This document shows, piece by piece, positions 17,705 through 24,729 of a DNA stretch of 64,000 nucleotides. A program made the position numbers and the translations under genes. The notes below the pieces were generated by a model, which worked only from the letters and a program-made list of their open reading frames with translations, had not been told where the DNA came from and ran no database searches. The stretch is taken from NCBI RefSeq assembly GCF_018224615.1, contig NZ_JAGTUK010000002.1, positions 62,001 to 126,000 on the forward strand, in the 5' to 3' direction. The stretch's first letter is position 1; each line of letters begins with the position of its first letter. The DNA is from Microbacterium paraoxydans (lineage in GTDB: Bacteria; Actinomycetota; Actinomycetes; Actinomycetales; Microbacteriaceae).

Positions 17705-18427
17705 GTGTCGCCCGCCCCGCTGCGACGCGTGACCCGCGACGACGTGATGCGCTCCGCCGTCGACGTGGCGCCCACCCTCCTCGGCGCCGAGCTGCGCACC
17801 CTGGTGCTCGAGGGCGGCGTTCCCGTGGAGGTGCGGGTGCGCATCACCGAGGTCGAGGCGTATCACGGGCAGGGCACGGGCGACCGCGCCGACCCCGGTT
17901 CGCACGCCCGCATGGGTCGCACGGCGCGCAACGCCACGATGTGGGGCGAGCCGGGACACCTGTACGTGTACCTGAGTCACGGCATCCACTCGTGCGTGAA
18001 CGTGGCGTGCGGGCCGGAGGGCCAGGGCGACGGCGTGCTGCTGCGCGCGGGCGAGGTGGTGGCGGGCGAGGAGGCTGCTGCCGTTCGCCGGGGGGCCGTG
18101 CTCCCGCTCGGTCGCACGGCGCGGCGCGACCTCGCGCGGGGACCAGGGCGGCTGGGCCAGGCGGTGGGTCTTCGGCACGCGCTGCACGACGGGATCGACG
18201 CGGTCACGGGGGAGGAGCGCCACGGTGCCCGCGCGGAACTGTGGCTCGGGTCGCCGGTCGCGGACGTGGCGCAGGGACCCAGGGTCGGTGTCGCGGGGGT
18301 CGCCGGGACGGACGCCTTCCCGTGGCGGTTCTGGATCCCGGGCGACCCGACCGTGTCGGCGTTCCGGTGGGGGCGGGGTGCGGCGGAGGCTGCGGCACAG
18401 CGCGCGGCGTCGTCCGTGCTAGACTGA
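17705..18427 (+). CDS. 3-methyladenine DNA glycosylase (AAG/MPG type)
   Basis: A 240-residue alkyladenine DNA glycosylase that removes alkylated or deaminated purines in base-excision repair. Family motifs are clear: ITEVEAYHG (the Glu activates water), [40 protein letters not shown] in pieces across residues 58-98, and the C-terminal [16 protein letters not shown]. Its GTG start lies 1 nt after the preceding stop, so it belongs to the same transcript. Length matches bacterial homologues. The promoter of the following ribosomal operon overlaps its last codons. Confidence 0.93.
   Translation: MSPAPLRRVTRDDVMRSAVDVAPTLLGAELRTLVLEGGVPVEVRVRITEVEAYHGQGTGDRADPGSHARMGRTARNATMWGEPGHLYVYLSHGIHSCVNVACGPEGQGDGVLLRAGEVVAGEEAAAVRRGAVLPLGRTARRDLARGPGRLGQAVGLRHALHDGIDAVTGEERHGARAELWLGSPVADVAQGPRVGVAGVAGTDAFPWRFWIPGDPTVSAFRWGRGAAEAAAQRAASSVLD
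18420..18425 (+). promoter_or_regulatory. -10 box of the L28-L33-S14 operon
   Basis: TAGACT overlapping the end of the glycosylase gene, with an upstream TG (TGCTAGACT) resembling an extended -10. A start 6-8 nt downstream would begin the transcript almost exactly at the leader helix that starts at 18432. No good -35 is seen. Confidence 0.5.
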
Positions 18428-18431
18428 CTCT

Positions 18432-18516
18432 TTGTCTGCGCACGCTCCTGTGCGTAGTTCGCATGCTTCCCCTTCCGCGGCCGAGAGATCGGCGGGTCGA
18501 GGCCGCGTGCAGACAA
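18432..18516 (+). promoter_or_regulatory. Structured 5' leader of the L28-L33-S14 operon
   Basis: Multi-branched fold seen by pairing: outer helix TTGTCTG (18432-18438) with CAGACAA (18510-18516); hairpin CGCAC/GTGCG (18439-18443, 18450-18454); hairpin GCCGA-GAGA-TCGGC (18480-18493) with a GNRA loop. GCGGCC (18477-18482) could instead pair with GGCCGC (18501-18506), giving a mutually exclusive fold. The leader starts at the expected transcription start and ends about 50 nt before the L28 ATG. A ribosomal-protein autoregulatory leader is the natural hypothesis; I do not recognise it as a named family. Confidence 0.5.
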
Positions 18517-18567
18517 GGGATCTTGGGTGGGGCCGTCCGGCCTCACGGTAATGAAGGAGTCATCATC

Positions 18568-18804
18568 ATGGCAGCAGTGTGCCAGGTGACCGGAGCTGTT
18601 CCCGGCTTCGGTCACAACGTCTCGCACTCGCACCGCCGGACGAAGCGTCGCTTCGACCCGAACGTGCAGAAGAAGACCTATTTCGTGCCGTCGCTCGGCC
18701 GTAAGATCACCCTCAACGTGTCCGCCAAGGGCATCAAGGTGATCGACGCGCGCGGCATCGAGAACGTCGTCAAGGACCTCCAGGCGAAGGGTGTGAAGCT
18801 CTAA
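18568..18804 (+). CDS. rpmB: 50S ribosomal protein L28, zinc-independent form
   Basis: A 78-residue bL28. The N-terminus [22 protein letters not shown] has only one cysteine, so the CxxC zinc knuckle of C-plus L28 proteins is absent, and the C-terminal pair is missing too; it resembles the Escherichia coli form (CQVTG..., [13 protein letters not shown]). An AAGGAG ribosome binding site lies 8 nt or so before the ATG. First in a three-gene operon with L33 and S14, overlapping L33 by TAATG. Confidence 0.97.
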   Translation: MAAVCQVTGAVPGFGHNVSHSHRRTKRRFDPNVQKKTYFVPSLGRKITLNVSAKGIKVIDARGIENVVKDLQAKGVKL

Positions 18805-18974
18805 TGGCCAAGAAGGCTCAGGACGTTCGTCCGATCATCAAGCTGCGTTCGACGGCGGGTACGGGCTACACGTACGTGACCAAGAAGAACCGCCGCAACA
18901 CCCCCGACCGCCTCGTGCTCAAGAAGTACGACCCGGTCATCCGTCAGCACGTCGAATTCCGAGAGGAGCGTTGA
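18804..18974 (+). CDS. rpmG: 50S ribosomal protein L33, zinc-independent form
   Basis: A 56-residue bL33: [20 protein letters not shown], then [20 protein letters not shown] and the C-terminal [15 protein letters not shown]. No cysteines, so the C-minus type that needs no zinc. Its ATG overlaps the L28 stop (TAATG) and S14 starts 3 nt after its stop. Confidence 0.97.
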   Translation: MAKKAQDVRPIIKLRSTAGTGYTYVTKKNRRNTPDRLVLKKYDPVIRQHVEFREER

Positions 18975-18977
18975 TCC

Positions 18978-19283
18978 ATGGCTAAGAAGAGCAAGATCGC
19001 GCGCAACGAGCAGCGCAAGGTCATCGTCGAGCGCTACGCCGAGCGTCGTGCCGAGCTGAAGAAGACCCTGGTCGACCCGAACGCCACCGACGAGGCCCGC
19101 GAGGCCGCCCGCGTCGGCCTGCAGAAGCTGCCGCGCAACGCGTCGCCGGCTCGCGTGCGTTCGCGCGACGTCATCGACGGCCGCCCCCGTGGTGTGCTCA
19201 CGAAGTTCGGCATCTCGCGTGTCCGCTTCCGTGACATGGCGCACCGTGGCGAGCTGCCCGGCGTCACCAAGTCGAGCTGGTAA
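18978..19283 (+). CDS. rpsN: 30S ribosomal protein S14, long zinc-independent form
   Basis: A 101-residue uS14 of the long C-minus type: [20 protein letters not shown], then [17 protein letters not shown], and the terminal [19 protein letters not shown]. The short zinc-binding S14 has four cysteines and about 61 residues; none are present here. GAGAGGAG precedes the ATG. Last gene of the operon, followed by a strong terminator. Confidence 0.97.
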   Translation: MAKKSKIARNEQRKVIVERYAERRAELKKTLVDPNATDEAREAARVGLQKLPRNASPARVRSRDVIDGRPRGVLTKFGISRVRFRDMAHRGELPGVTKSSW

Positions 19284-19300
19284 GTCACAGCAGACAGCCG

Positions 19301-19334
19301 AAAGGGGCGAGGATCTTCGGATCCTCGCCCCTTT
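19301..19334. terminator. Terminator between rpsN and the convergent hydrolase gene
   Basis: Fourteen-base-pair perfect stem (19301-19314 with 19321-19334) closed by CTTCGG, a very stable UUCG tetraloop, with AAA/TTT at the base so it can work in both directions. Confidence 0.92.
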
Positions 19335-19347
19335 CGCGTCCTCGGCG

Positions 19348-20175
19348 TCACGCGACGGAGGTGGTGGCGTGCGCGACGGCCCAGGCGAGGGCGTCGTCGG
19401 CGATCTCCTCCCAGCCGTCCTGGCTGACGAGGCGGTGGGTGCGACCGGGGTACTCCTTGTACTCCACGATCGCGGGGCTGCCGGTCGAGCGGTACTTCTT
19501 CACGATCGCGCGACCGATGGCCGGCGGGACCACGTGGTCGATCTCCCCGGTGATGACGTAGAGCGGGGCGCGGTCGGCGCGGGCGTAGTCGACGTGGGTG
19601 ACGCCGCCCTTCTCGTTGAACGCCGAGCTCACGCCCTCGAAGAACACCCGGTTGTAAGAGTTGACGGCGTACTGCTCCCACAGGCGGTCGGACGCCGCCC
19701 GGCTGAGGTCGTTGCCGAAGGTGAAGTGGAAGTGCCCCTTGGACAGGGGCTTGGCGCCGTTGCGGCCGAACGGGTTCGACAGGATCGGGGTGCCGGTCCA
19801 GAGGGTCGAGAGGGGGAGGGTCGTGATGCCGGCGGTCTGTCCCGGGGCGACGCCGACGTAGGCGGCGCCGAGTCCGCGGTCGGCGAGCATCTGCGTGATG
19901 ACGCCGCCGAACGAGTGGCCCATGATGATCGGCTTGACCGGGAGGGTGCGGATGAGGCGCTCGTAGTGGTCGACGATCTGTGTCAGGCCGATGCCTTTCA
20001 GGGCGGCTGGGTCGCGGCGGATGTCGGCGACGGTGCGGTCGTCGATGCCGGGCCAGCCGGGGACGATGACCTGGTGGCCCTTGGCGCGGAACCTTTCCGC
20101 CCAGGTGTCCCAGCTGGCGGGGGTCATCCAGAGGCCATGGATGAGGACGATGGGGGTCTTCTCGGTGGTGGTCAT
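19348..20175 (-). CDS. Alpha/beta hydrolase
   Basis: A 275-residue alpha/beta-hydrolase fold protein. It opens with VLIHGLWMTPASWDTWAERF (oxyanion-hole strand), has the nucleophile elbow GHSFGG, and a C-terminal catalytic His in GRTHRL; an Asp is available in VITGEIDHVVPP. The start at 20175 (MTTTEKTP) was chosen over an in-frame start 26 codons upstream because the extra residues are not protein-like and would cover a palindrome at 20232-20247. Substrate unknown; members include esterases, epoxide and carbon-carbon bond hydrolases. Confidence 0.88.
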   Translation of the reverse strand: MTTTEKTPIVLIHGLWMTPASWDTWAERFRAKGHQVIVPGWPGIDDRTVADIRRDPAALKGIGLTQIVDHYERLIRTLPVKPIIMGHSFGGVITQMLADRGLGAAYVGVAPGQTAGITTLPLSTLWTGTPILSNPFGRNGAKPLSKGHFHFTFGNDLSRAASDRLWEQYAVNSYNRVFFEGVSSAFNEKGGVTHVDYARADRAPLYVITGEIDHVVPPAIGRAIVKKYRSTGSPAIVEYKEYPGRTHRLVSQDGWEEIADDALAWAVAHATTSVA

Positions 20176-20231
20176 GATCTGTTCTCTCTGTGTCGGATCC
20201 CGGGGTTCGGGAGTGCGGTACGCTGATAGTA

Positions 20232-20247
20232 GACCGAACGTTCTATC
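20232..20247. promoter_or_regulatory. Possible repressor operator upstream of the alpha/beta hydrolase
   Basis: GACCGAACGTTCTATC: a perfect 8-bp palindrome GAACGTTC (20236-20243) flanked by GA/TC pairs, 57 nt before the hydrolase start. This form is typical of TetR-family sites, and a TetR gene lies 1.4 kb away, but the link is only by proximity. Confidence 0.3.
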
Positions 20248-20329
20248 CACCACAATCTATTCCCGAGACCAACCGGGCTGCTTCGAATGCGAGGCGTCGA
20301 CCCGAGAGCCGACTCACTCTGTTCGAATC

Positions 20330-20361
20330 CTTGTCTGTCGGCCGAAGAGGGGACAGACAAG
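20330..20361. repeat. 10-bp inverted repeat upstream of the secreted-protein pair
   Basis: CTTGTCTGTC (20330-20339) and GACAGACAAG (20352-20361) with a 12-nt loop. It is in the lower-GC spacer between the hydrolase and the small membrane protein, about 78 nt before the latter. It could be an operator or a terminator facing either way; there is no T tract. Confidence 0.5.
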
Positions 20362-20438
20362 CGTTTGCGAGTGATGGTTACCTGGCAGGCAGAAACCGGT
20401 CCTGACAGCGACAGGCCGGAGAAAGAGAGGCGGTGGGG

Positions 20439-20657
20439 ATGGCTCCGTACGACATCGTGTGGTCTATTGGGTTGGTGCCAGTGCTCGTTCTCATGGGAAC
20501 GGCGCTGGTGAGCCTGTTTCGACGGGTACCTCGATTGACTCTCATCGTGTCCATCGTGTGGTTCTTCGTGATCGTTCTCCTGCCCGTCGTCGGGCCGCTC
20601 CTCTGGTTCCTGTTCCGCGCTGTCTATCGAAAGAGGCCAGAGATGGAGAACACATGA
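20439..20657 (+). CDS. Small PLDc_N-like membrane protein
   Basis: A 72-residue protein with two hydrophobic helices: residues about 4-25 (IVWSIGLVPVLVLMGTALVSLF) and about 31-54, the second with the PLDc_N pattern VVGPLLWFLFR. This domain is found at the N-terminus of membrane phospholipase D enzymes and also alone in small proteins of unclear role. ATG at 20439 lies 8 nt after AGAGAGG and was preferred over GTG at 20433. It overlaps the secreted-protein gene by ATGA, so the two are made together. A protective (immunity-like) role is a hypothesis only. Confidence 0.72.
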   Translation: MAPYDIVWSIGLVPVLVLMGTALVSLFRRVPRLTLIVSIVWFFVIVLLPVVGPLLWFLFRAVYRKRPEMENT

Positions 20658-21403
20658 AAGCACTCAATATGTCCTTTGCAACGGCGGCCGCTCTGACCGC
20701 CGCTCTCTTTGTCGGGGCCCCGGCGCACGCTGCGGGGTCAGAACTGTCCGGTACGGACGAACAAGAGGTGCGGGAAGCGTTGAGCGCCGTCGCGGTCGAT
20801 GCGGACACGCAGGATGCTCTTGTGCAGAAGATCGAGGACGGGGTTCTGTGGGACTCGATGACGGGGGATGCACCGGTCGATGTCGAGACTGAGGTTCGCG
20901 ATGGTTACACCGTCACCACTGAGCACTTCGCTGACGGATCCGTCACGGAGACCGGCCAGGAAATCGGCCGGGAAGCGACCCCGGCCGAACTCGCGGCGAT
21001 GGTCGCAGCAGCCGCGCCTTTCCTCGAAGACGGATATGCCGGCGACTACACGGTGACTCCGATCACAACGCGTGCGAGTGGCATCACCAGCTGCAAGTTC
21101 GGATACAGCGCGGGCGTGCGATACGCCAGCAACTGCCACATCTATTACCACGGCGTAACGGCGAGCAACAGCTTCAAGGCGAACTACCAGCAGTGGAGCG
21201 GTGGTTCGAAGGCTCAGTACATCAACGGAACTGCGCAGTTCGTGTCCTTGACCATGACCGTCTCCAACGAGAAGGTCAACACCTACGACAACGGAACTCG
21301 TATCCGGTACTCGTTCACCACTGGCCTCGCGGGGTGGGGAAGCATCCCCGGCTACCTGCAGTTGAAGGTCACACCGACCGGTACCGCCGTCACCTACGGC
21401 TAA
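20654..21403 (+). CDS. Secreted two-cysteine protein, function unknown
   Basis: A 249-residue protein I do not recognise. It has a classic signal peptide (MKALNMSFATAAALTAALFV, cleavage likely after AHA at 26). Residues 27-135 are acidic and include an EDGVLWDSMTGDAPVDVETE stretch and YTVTTEHFADGSVTET. From about 143 the character changes to Ser/Thr/Tyr/Asn-rich beta-like sequence with the only two cysteines, C147 and C161 (13 residues between), likely a disulfide. The division looks like propeptide plus mature domain. Base composition is visibly lower in GC than the flanks, suggesting transfer. Coupled by ATGA to the small membrane protein; followed by a hairpin terminator. Confidence 0.78.
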   Translation: MKALNMSFATAAALTAALFVGAPAHAAGSELSGTDEQEVREALSAVAVDADTQDALVQKIEDGVLWDSMTGDAPVDVETEVRDGYTVTTEHFADGSVTETGQEIGREATPAELAAMVAAAAPFLEDGYAGDYTVTPITTRASGITSCKFGYSAGVRYASNCHIYYHGVTASNSFKANYQQWSGGSKAQYINGTAQFVSLTMTVSNEKVNTYDNGTRIRYSFTTGLAGWGSIPGYLQLKVTPTGTAVTYG

Positions 21404-21416
21404 GCTGCGGCTGATT

Positions 21417-21450
21417 GAGGGCCCTCCCGGCAGATGACGGAAGGGCCCTC
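21417..21450 (+). terminator. Terminator after the secreted-protein gene
   Basis: GAGGGCCCT (21417-21425) pairs with AGGGCCCTC (21442-21450); after one mismatch CCG pairs with CGG inside. It starts 14 nt after the stop codon; the T tract is weak. Confidence 0.75.
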
Positions 21451-21555
21451 GATTGTGGCTGCAGCCAACGCATTCACGTACTTCGGATGATCCCGGGAAT
21501 CGCGAATCCGACCCGTCGAAGGCCGCACGCGGATGCCACGATGAGGAGGAGCATC

Positions 21556-22137
21556 ATGAACACCACGACGAAGCGCCCCAGTCCCGCCCGTGCCCGGCTG
21601 ATCGACGCCGCCACCCGGCTCTTCTACGAGGAGGGCATCCACGCGGTCGGCGTCGACCGGGTGATCGAGGAGGCCGGCGTCACGCGTGCCACCCTCTACA
21701 AGCAGTTCGGCGGCAAGGAGAACCTCGTCCTCGCCTACCTCCGCAACGAGGACGAGCAGCTGCGCGCGCTGTTCGCCCAGGCGGGGGAGGGTGTCACCGC
21801 GCCCGACGCCCTGCTCGACGCCGTGATCCAGGGCATCGCCGCCGACATCCGCGGACGGCACACCCGCGGCTGCCCGTTCATCAACGCCGCGGCCGAGTAC
21901 CCCGATGCGACCGGGGCCGTGCGCCTGCTCATCGACGAGCACCGCGAGTGGTTCCGCTCGACGCTGGAGGAGGTCGCGCGCGGTGCCGGGCTGACTCGCC
22001 CGAAGGACGCTGCGGCCTCGCTCGTGCTGCTGCGCGACGCCGCGCTGGTGGGCGGCTACCTCGACGGCGACGACCGCGTCACTCCCGCGTTCGAGCGCAC
22101 CGCGCGCGCCGTGGTCGCAGCCCACCGTCCCGCGTGA
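21556..22137 (+). CDS. TetR family transcriptional regulator
   Basis: A 193-residue TetR/AcrR regulator. The N-terminal helix-turn-helix is clear: RARLIDAATRLFYEEGIHAV, then GVDRVIEEAGVTRATLYKQFGGKENLVLAYL (about 13-66). The C-terminal ligand domain contains GCPFINAAAEYPD. Start at 21556 follows AGGAGGAG with good spacing; an ATG 15 nt earlier lies within that ribosome binding site. No divergent partner is adjacent; the alpha/beta hydrolase at 20175 and the secreted-protein pair are the nearest candidates for control. Confidence 0.92.
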   Translation: MNTTTKRPSPARARLIDAATRLFYEEGIHAVGVDRVIEEAGVTRATLYKQFGGKENLVLAYLRNEDEQLRALFAQAGEGVTAPDALLDAVIQGIAADIRGRHTRGCPFINAAAEYPDATGAVRLLIDEHREWFRSTLEEVARGAGLTRPKDAAASLVLLRDAALVGGYLDGDDRVTPAFERTARAVVAAHRPA

Positions 22138-22236
22138 GCCGCCTCAAAACTGTGACACGTGTGACCAATGTGGCGCGACACGCCGGGTAATTGGTCAAAA
22201 CCCGCGAAATGACGCGGAAATCCGGGTCGTCGTTGG

Positions 22237-22242
22237 TACATT
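22237..22242 (+). promoter_or_regulatory. Probable -10 box of the HU gene
   Basis: TACATT about 83 nt before the ATG at 22325; the leader ends with GGAGG. The 187-nt spacer also holds a CCGCG/CGCGG hairpin (22202-22217) just upstream. No clear -35. Confidence 0.35.
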
Positions 22243-22324
22243 CAAGGCGGTCACTCGACCAACGGGAGGCACCCGCCTCTCGCACCCACAACGATGCGAC
22301 GGTCCTTCGTCGCTGGAGGATGAC

Positions 22325-22612
22325 ATGGCTGACAAGTCCATCACCAAGACCGAGCTCGTCGCGAGCATCGCTTCCGCCACCGGCCAGAGCCAGGCCACCG
22401 TCTCCGGTGTCCTCGACTCGCTGTTCGCCACGGTCTCCGACGCTGTCGCCAAGGGCAGCAAGGTCTCGATCCCGGGCTGGATCTCCTTCGAGCAGGTCGA
22501 CACGGCCGCTCGCACGGGCCGCAACCCGCAGACCGGCGCCGAGATCAAGATCCCGGCCGGCAAGCGCGTCAAGGTGACCGCCGGCTCCAAGCTCAAGGCT
22601 GCCGTCAAGTAA
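22325..22612 (+). CDS. hup: HU family DNA-binding protein
   Basis: A 95-residue histone-like protein that bends and compacts DNA. It opens MADKSITKTELVASIASATG and carries the DNA-arm signature GRNPQTGAEIKIPAGKRVKV; the family length is normal. It lacks the Lys/Ala-rich C-terminal tail of mycobacterial and streptomycete HupB/HupS proteins. A GGAGGATGAC ribosome binding site precedes the ATG. It is followed by a strong terminator, so it is monocistronic. Confidence 0.95.
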   Translation: MADKSITKTELVASIASATGQSQATVSGVLDSLFATVSDAVAKGSKVSIPGWISFEQVDTAARTGRNPQTGAEIKIPAGKRVKVTAGSKLKAAVK

Positions 22613-22625
22613 GACCGCACCCGTT

Positions 22626-22658
22626 CGAAGGCCGCTCCCGTTCCGGGAGCGGCCTTCG
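22626..22658 (+). terminator. Terminator after the HU gene
   Basis: Fifteen-base-pair perfect stem (22626-22640 with 22644-22658) with a 3-nt loop, starting 14 nt after the stop, followed by GTGCTTTCTC. Confidence 0.92.
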
Positions 22659-22682
22659 TGCTTTCTCACGGTCCGGCGCGCC

Positions 22683-22688
22683 TAGGCT
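22683..22688 (+). promoter_or_regulatory. -10 box of the CopD-CtaG gene (leaderless)
   Basis: TAGGCT, 6 nt, then GTG at 22695, the same spacing as at several other genes in this window. Confidence 0.55.
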
Positions 22689-22694
22689 GGAGGG

Positions 22695-24719
22695 GTGAGT
22701 TCCCGCACCGAGACGCCGAGCACGACGTCGGCGTATCGCGTCGCCGGCGTGGTCATCCTGCTCGCCGCGGCCCTCGTCGCCCTCGTGTGGGCGTTGCTGG
22801 TCGGCGGGGGCGCCAAGCCGCCGCTGCTGCAGGACCCCGGGCCCATCGTGCTGTGGGGCACGCCGATCGCGAAGCTCGTGATGAACCTCTCCGGCGCGCT
22901 GATGCTGGGGTCGCTCGTCCTCGCGCTGTTCGGACTCCGCGCGGGCGAGCGGTCGTTCGACAAGGCACTGAACATCGCGTCCGTCGGTGCCGCGGTGTTC
23001 ACCGTCTCGGCGGGCCTTGCGGGCTTCTTCGCCTTCATGGCGGCGTTCAACCCCAAGCTCAGCATCGAGAGGGAGTTCGGCGCGCAGCTCGGCCGCTTCC
23101 TGCTGGAGCTTCCGCTCGGGCAGTCGTGGCTCATCACGACCATCCTCGGCGCGGTCATCACGGTGCTCGCGTTCGCCTGGCGGTCCTGGACGCCCACGCT
23201 CATCACGGCGCTGCTCGCGGCGGTGTCGTTCCTGCCGCTCGCAACCCAGGGCCATGCGGGCGACCTCGACGGCCACAACATGGCGGTCAACTCGATCCTG
23301 CTGCACACCATCGGCGCGGCGGTGTGGCTCGGCGGTCTGCTGCTGCTGGTGCTGCTGCGCGGTGAGCCGGGCGTCGACCGCACCCGGCTGGTGTCGCGCT
23401 ACTCCTCCCTCGCGATCGCGGCGTTCGCGGTCGTGGCCCTCTCCGGGTTCACGCGGTCGATCGTCGCGGTGGGCTCGTGGGAGGCGGTGTGGACCACGCC
23501 CTATGGCGCGATCGTGGTCGCGAAGGCCGTGCTGCTGGTCGGCATGGGCCTGCTCGGCGCCTGGTATCGCGCGCGTCTCATCCCGAAACTCGCCGGCGAC
23601 CGTGCCGCCCGCTGGTTCTGGCTGCTCGTGCTCGGCGAGGTCGCGCTCATGGGTCTCGCCTCGGGCGCCGCGGCCGCTCTCGCGCGCACGCCCCCGCCCA
23701 CGGGGGAGACCGCGGCGTTCGCGCAGACCCCCGCGCAGATCCTCACCGGCTCGCTGCTTCCGCCCGAGCTCACCCTGGCGCGCTGGTTCACGGCGTGGGA
23801 CATCGACGTGCTGTGGCTCGTCGCCGCCGGCTTCGGGCTGTTCCTCTACCTCGCGGGAGTGCGCCGGCTGCGGCTCCGCGGCGACCGGTGGCCGATCCAC
23901 CGCACCGTCTTCTGGGTGGCCGGCATGCTGATGCTCGTCTGGGTGACCGGCGGGCCGATCAACGCGTACCAGGAGTACCTGTTCAGCGTGCACATGCTGG
24001 GCCACATGATGCTGTCGATGGCGATCCCGCTGCTGCTCGTCTCGGGCGCTCCGATCACGCTGGCGCTGCGCGCGATCCACAAGCGCGACGACGGCACGCG
24101 CGGCGGTCGCGAGTGGATCATGTGGGCCGTGCACTCGCCGTTCGCGCGCGTGGTCACGCACCCGTTCGTCGCGGCCGCGATCTTCATCGTGTCGCTGTGG
24201 GCGTTCTACTTCACCGACCTCGTGCGCTGGTCGATGTACGAGCACCTCGGGCACGAGTGGATGGTCATCCACTTCCTGCTGTCGGGCTACCTGTTCGTCA
24301 TGAGCCTGATCGGCGCCGACCCCGTGCCGTACCGGCTGCCGTACCCCGGCCGCCTGATCACCCTGATCGCGGTGATGGCCATGCACGCGTTCTTCGGCAT
24401 GGCGATCATGATGCAGGAGGGGCTGATGGTCGCCGACTGGTTCGGGGCGATGGGCCGCGACTGGGGTGCCGACCCCATGACCGACCAGTACGTGGGCGGC
24501 GGCATCGCGTGGTCGATCGGCGAGATCCCCACGCTGATCCTCGCCATCACGGTCGCCATCCAGTGGAGCCGCAGCGACAGCAAGCTGCAGAAGCGCCGCG
24601 ACCGGCACGCCGACCGCACGGGCGACGCGGAGCTGGAGGAGTACAACGCGCGTCTCGCGGAACTCGCGGCTCGCGATCAGCGCGCGGCCGAGCGCCAGGC
24701 GCAGCGCGAACGCGGCTGA
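22695..24719 (+). CDS. CopD-CtaG fusion: copper-handling / cytochrome c oxidase assembly membrane protein
   Basis: A 674-residue polytopic membrane protein. The N-terminal half (about 1-320) has helices with the CopD features LATQGHAGDLDGHNMAVNSILLH in part and GAAVWLGGLLLLVLL, as in copper import proteins. The C-terminal half (about 350-630) is a caa3_CtaG domain: YLAGVRRLRLRGDRWPIHR, YLFSVHMLGHMMLSMAIPLL, MHAFFGMAIMM. Conserved His and Met in membrane helices suit Cu(I). The fused form is common in actinobacteria and supplies copper to the Cu-B centre of cytochrome oxidase. The tail (about 635-674) is charged and cytoplasmic. It converges on the next gene. Confidence 0.92.
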   Translation: MSSRTETPSTTSAYRVAGVVILLAAALVALVWALLVGGGAKPPLLQDPGPIVLWGTPIAKLVMNLSGALMLGSLVLALFGLRAGERSFDKALNIASVGAAVFTVSAGLAGFFAFMAAFNPKLSIEREFGAQLGRFLLELPLGQSWLITTILGAVITVLAFAWRSWTPTLITALLAAVSFLPLATQGHAGDLDGHNMAVNSILLHTIGAAVWLGGLLLLVLLRGEPGVDRTRLVSRYSSLAIAAFAVVALSGFTRSIVAVGSWEAVWTTPYGAIVVAKAVLLVGMGLLGAWYRARLIPKLAGDRAARWFWLLVLGEVALMGLASGAAAALARTPPPTGETAAFAQTPAQILTGSLLPPELTLARWFTAWDIDVLWLVAAGFGLFLYLAGVRRLRLRGDRWPIHRTVFWVAGMLMLVWVTGGPINAYQEYLFSVHMLGHMMLSMAIPLLLVSGAPITLALRAIHKRDDGTRGGREWIMWAVHSPFARVVTHPFVAAAIFIVSLWAFYFTDLVRWSMYEHLGHEWMVIHFLLSGYLFVMSLIGADPVPYRLPYPGRLITLIAVMAMHAFFGMAIMMQEGLMVADWFGAMGRDWGADPMTDQYVGGGIAWSIGEIPTLILAITVAIQWSRSDSKLQKRRDRHADRTGDAELEEYNARLAELAARDQRAAERQAQRERG

Positions 24720-24729
24720 GGCGCCCGCG

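Noticed and set aside
18549..18567. TAATG...CATCA upstream of rpmB as a Zur box
   Set aside because: The spacer is 7 nt instead of 5, one arm is imperfect, and the sequence contains the AAGGAG ribosome binding site. It does not match the box before znuA.
20321..20330. GTTCGAATCC, resembling a tRNA T-loop, in the lower-GC spacer
   Set aside because: The flanking bases do not form a T-stem and no acceptor, D or anticodon arm can be paired around it, so it is neither a tRNA nor a convincing attachment-site remnant.
22605..24608. Long minus-strand open frame (667 codons) opposite the CopD-CtaG gene
   Set aside because: Extremely rich in Arg, His, Gln, Asp and Glu with no domain; it is the expected antisense shadow of a high-GC membrane protein gene.
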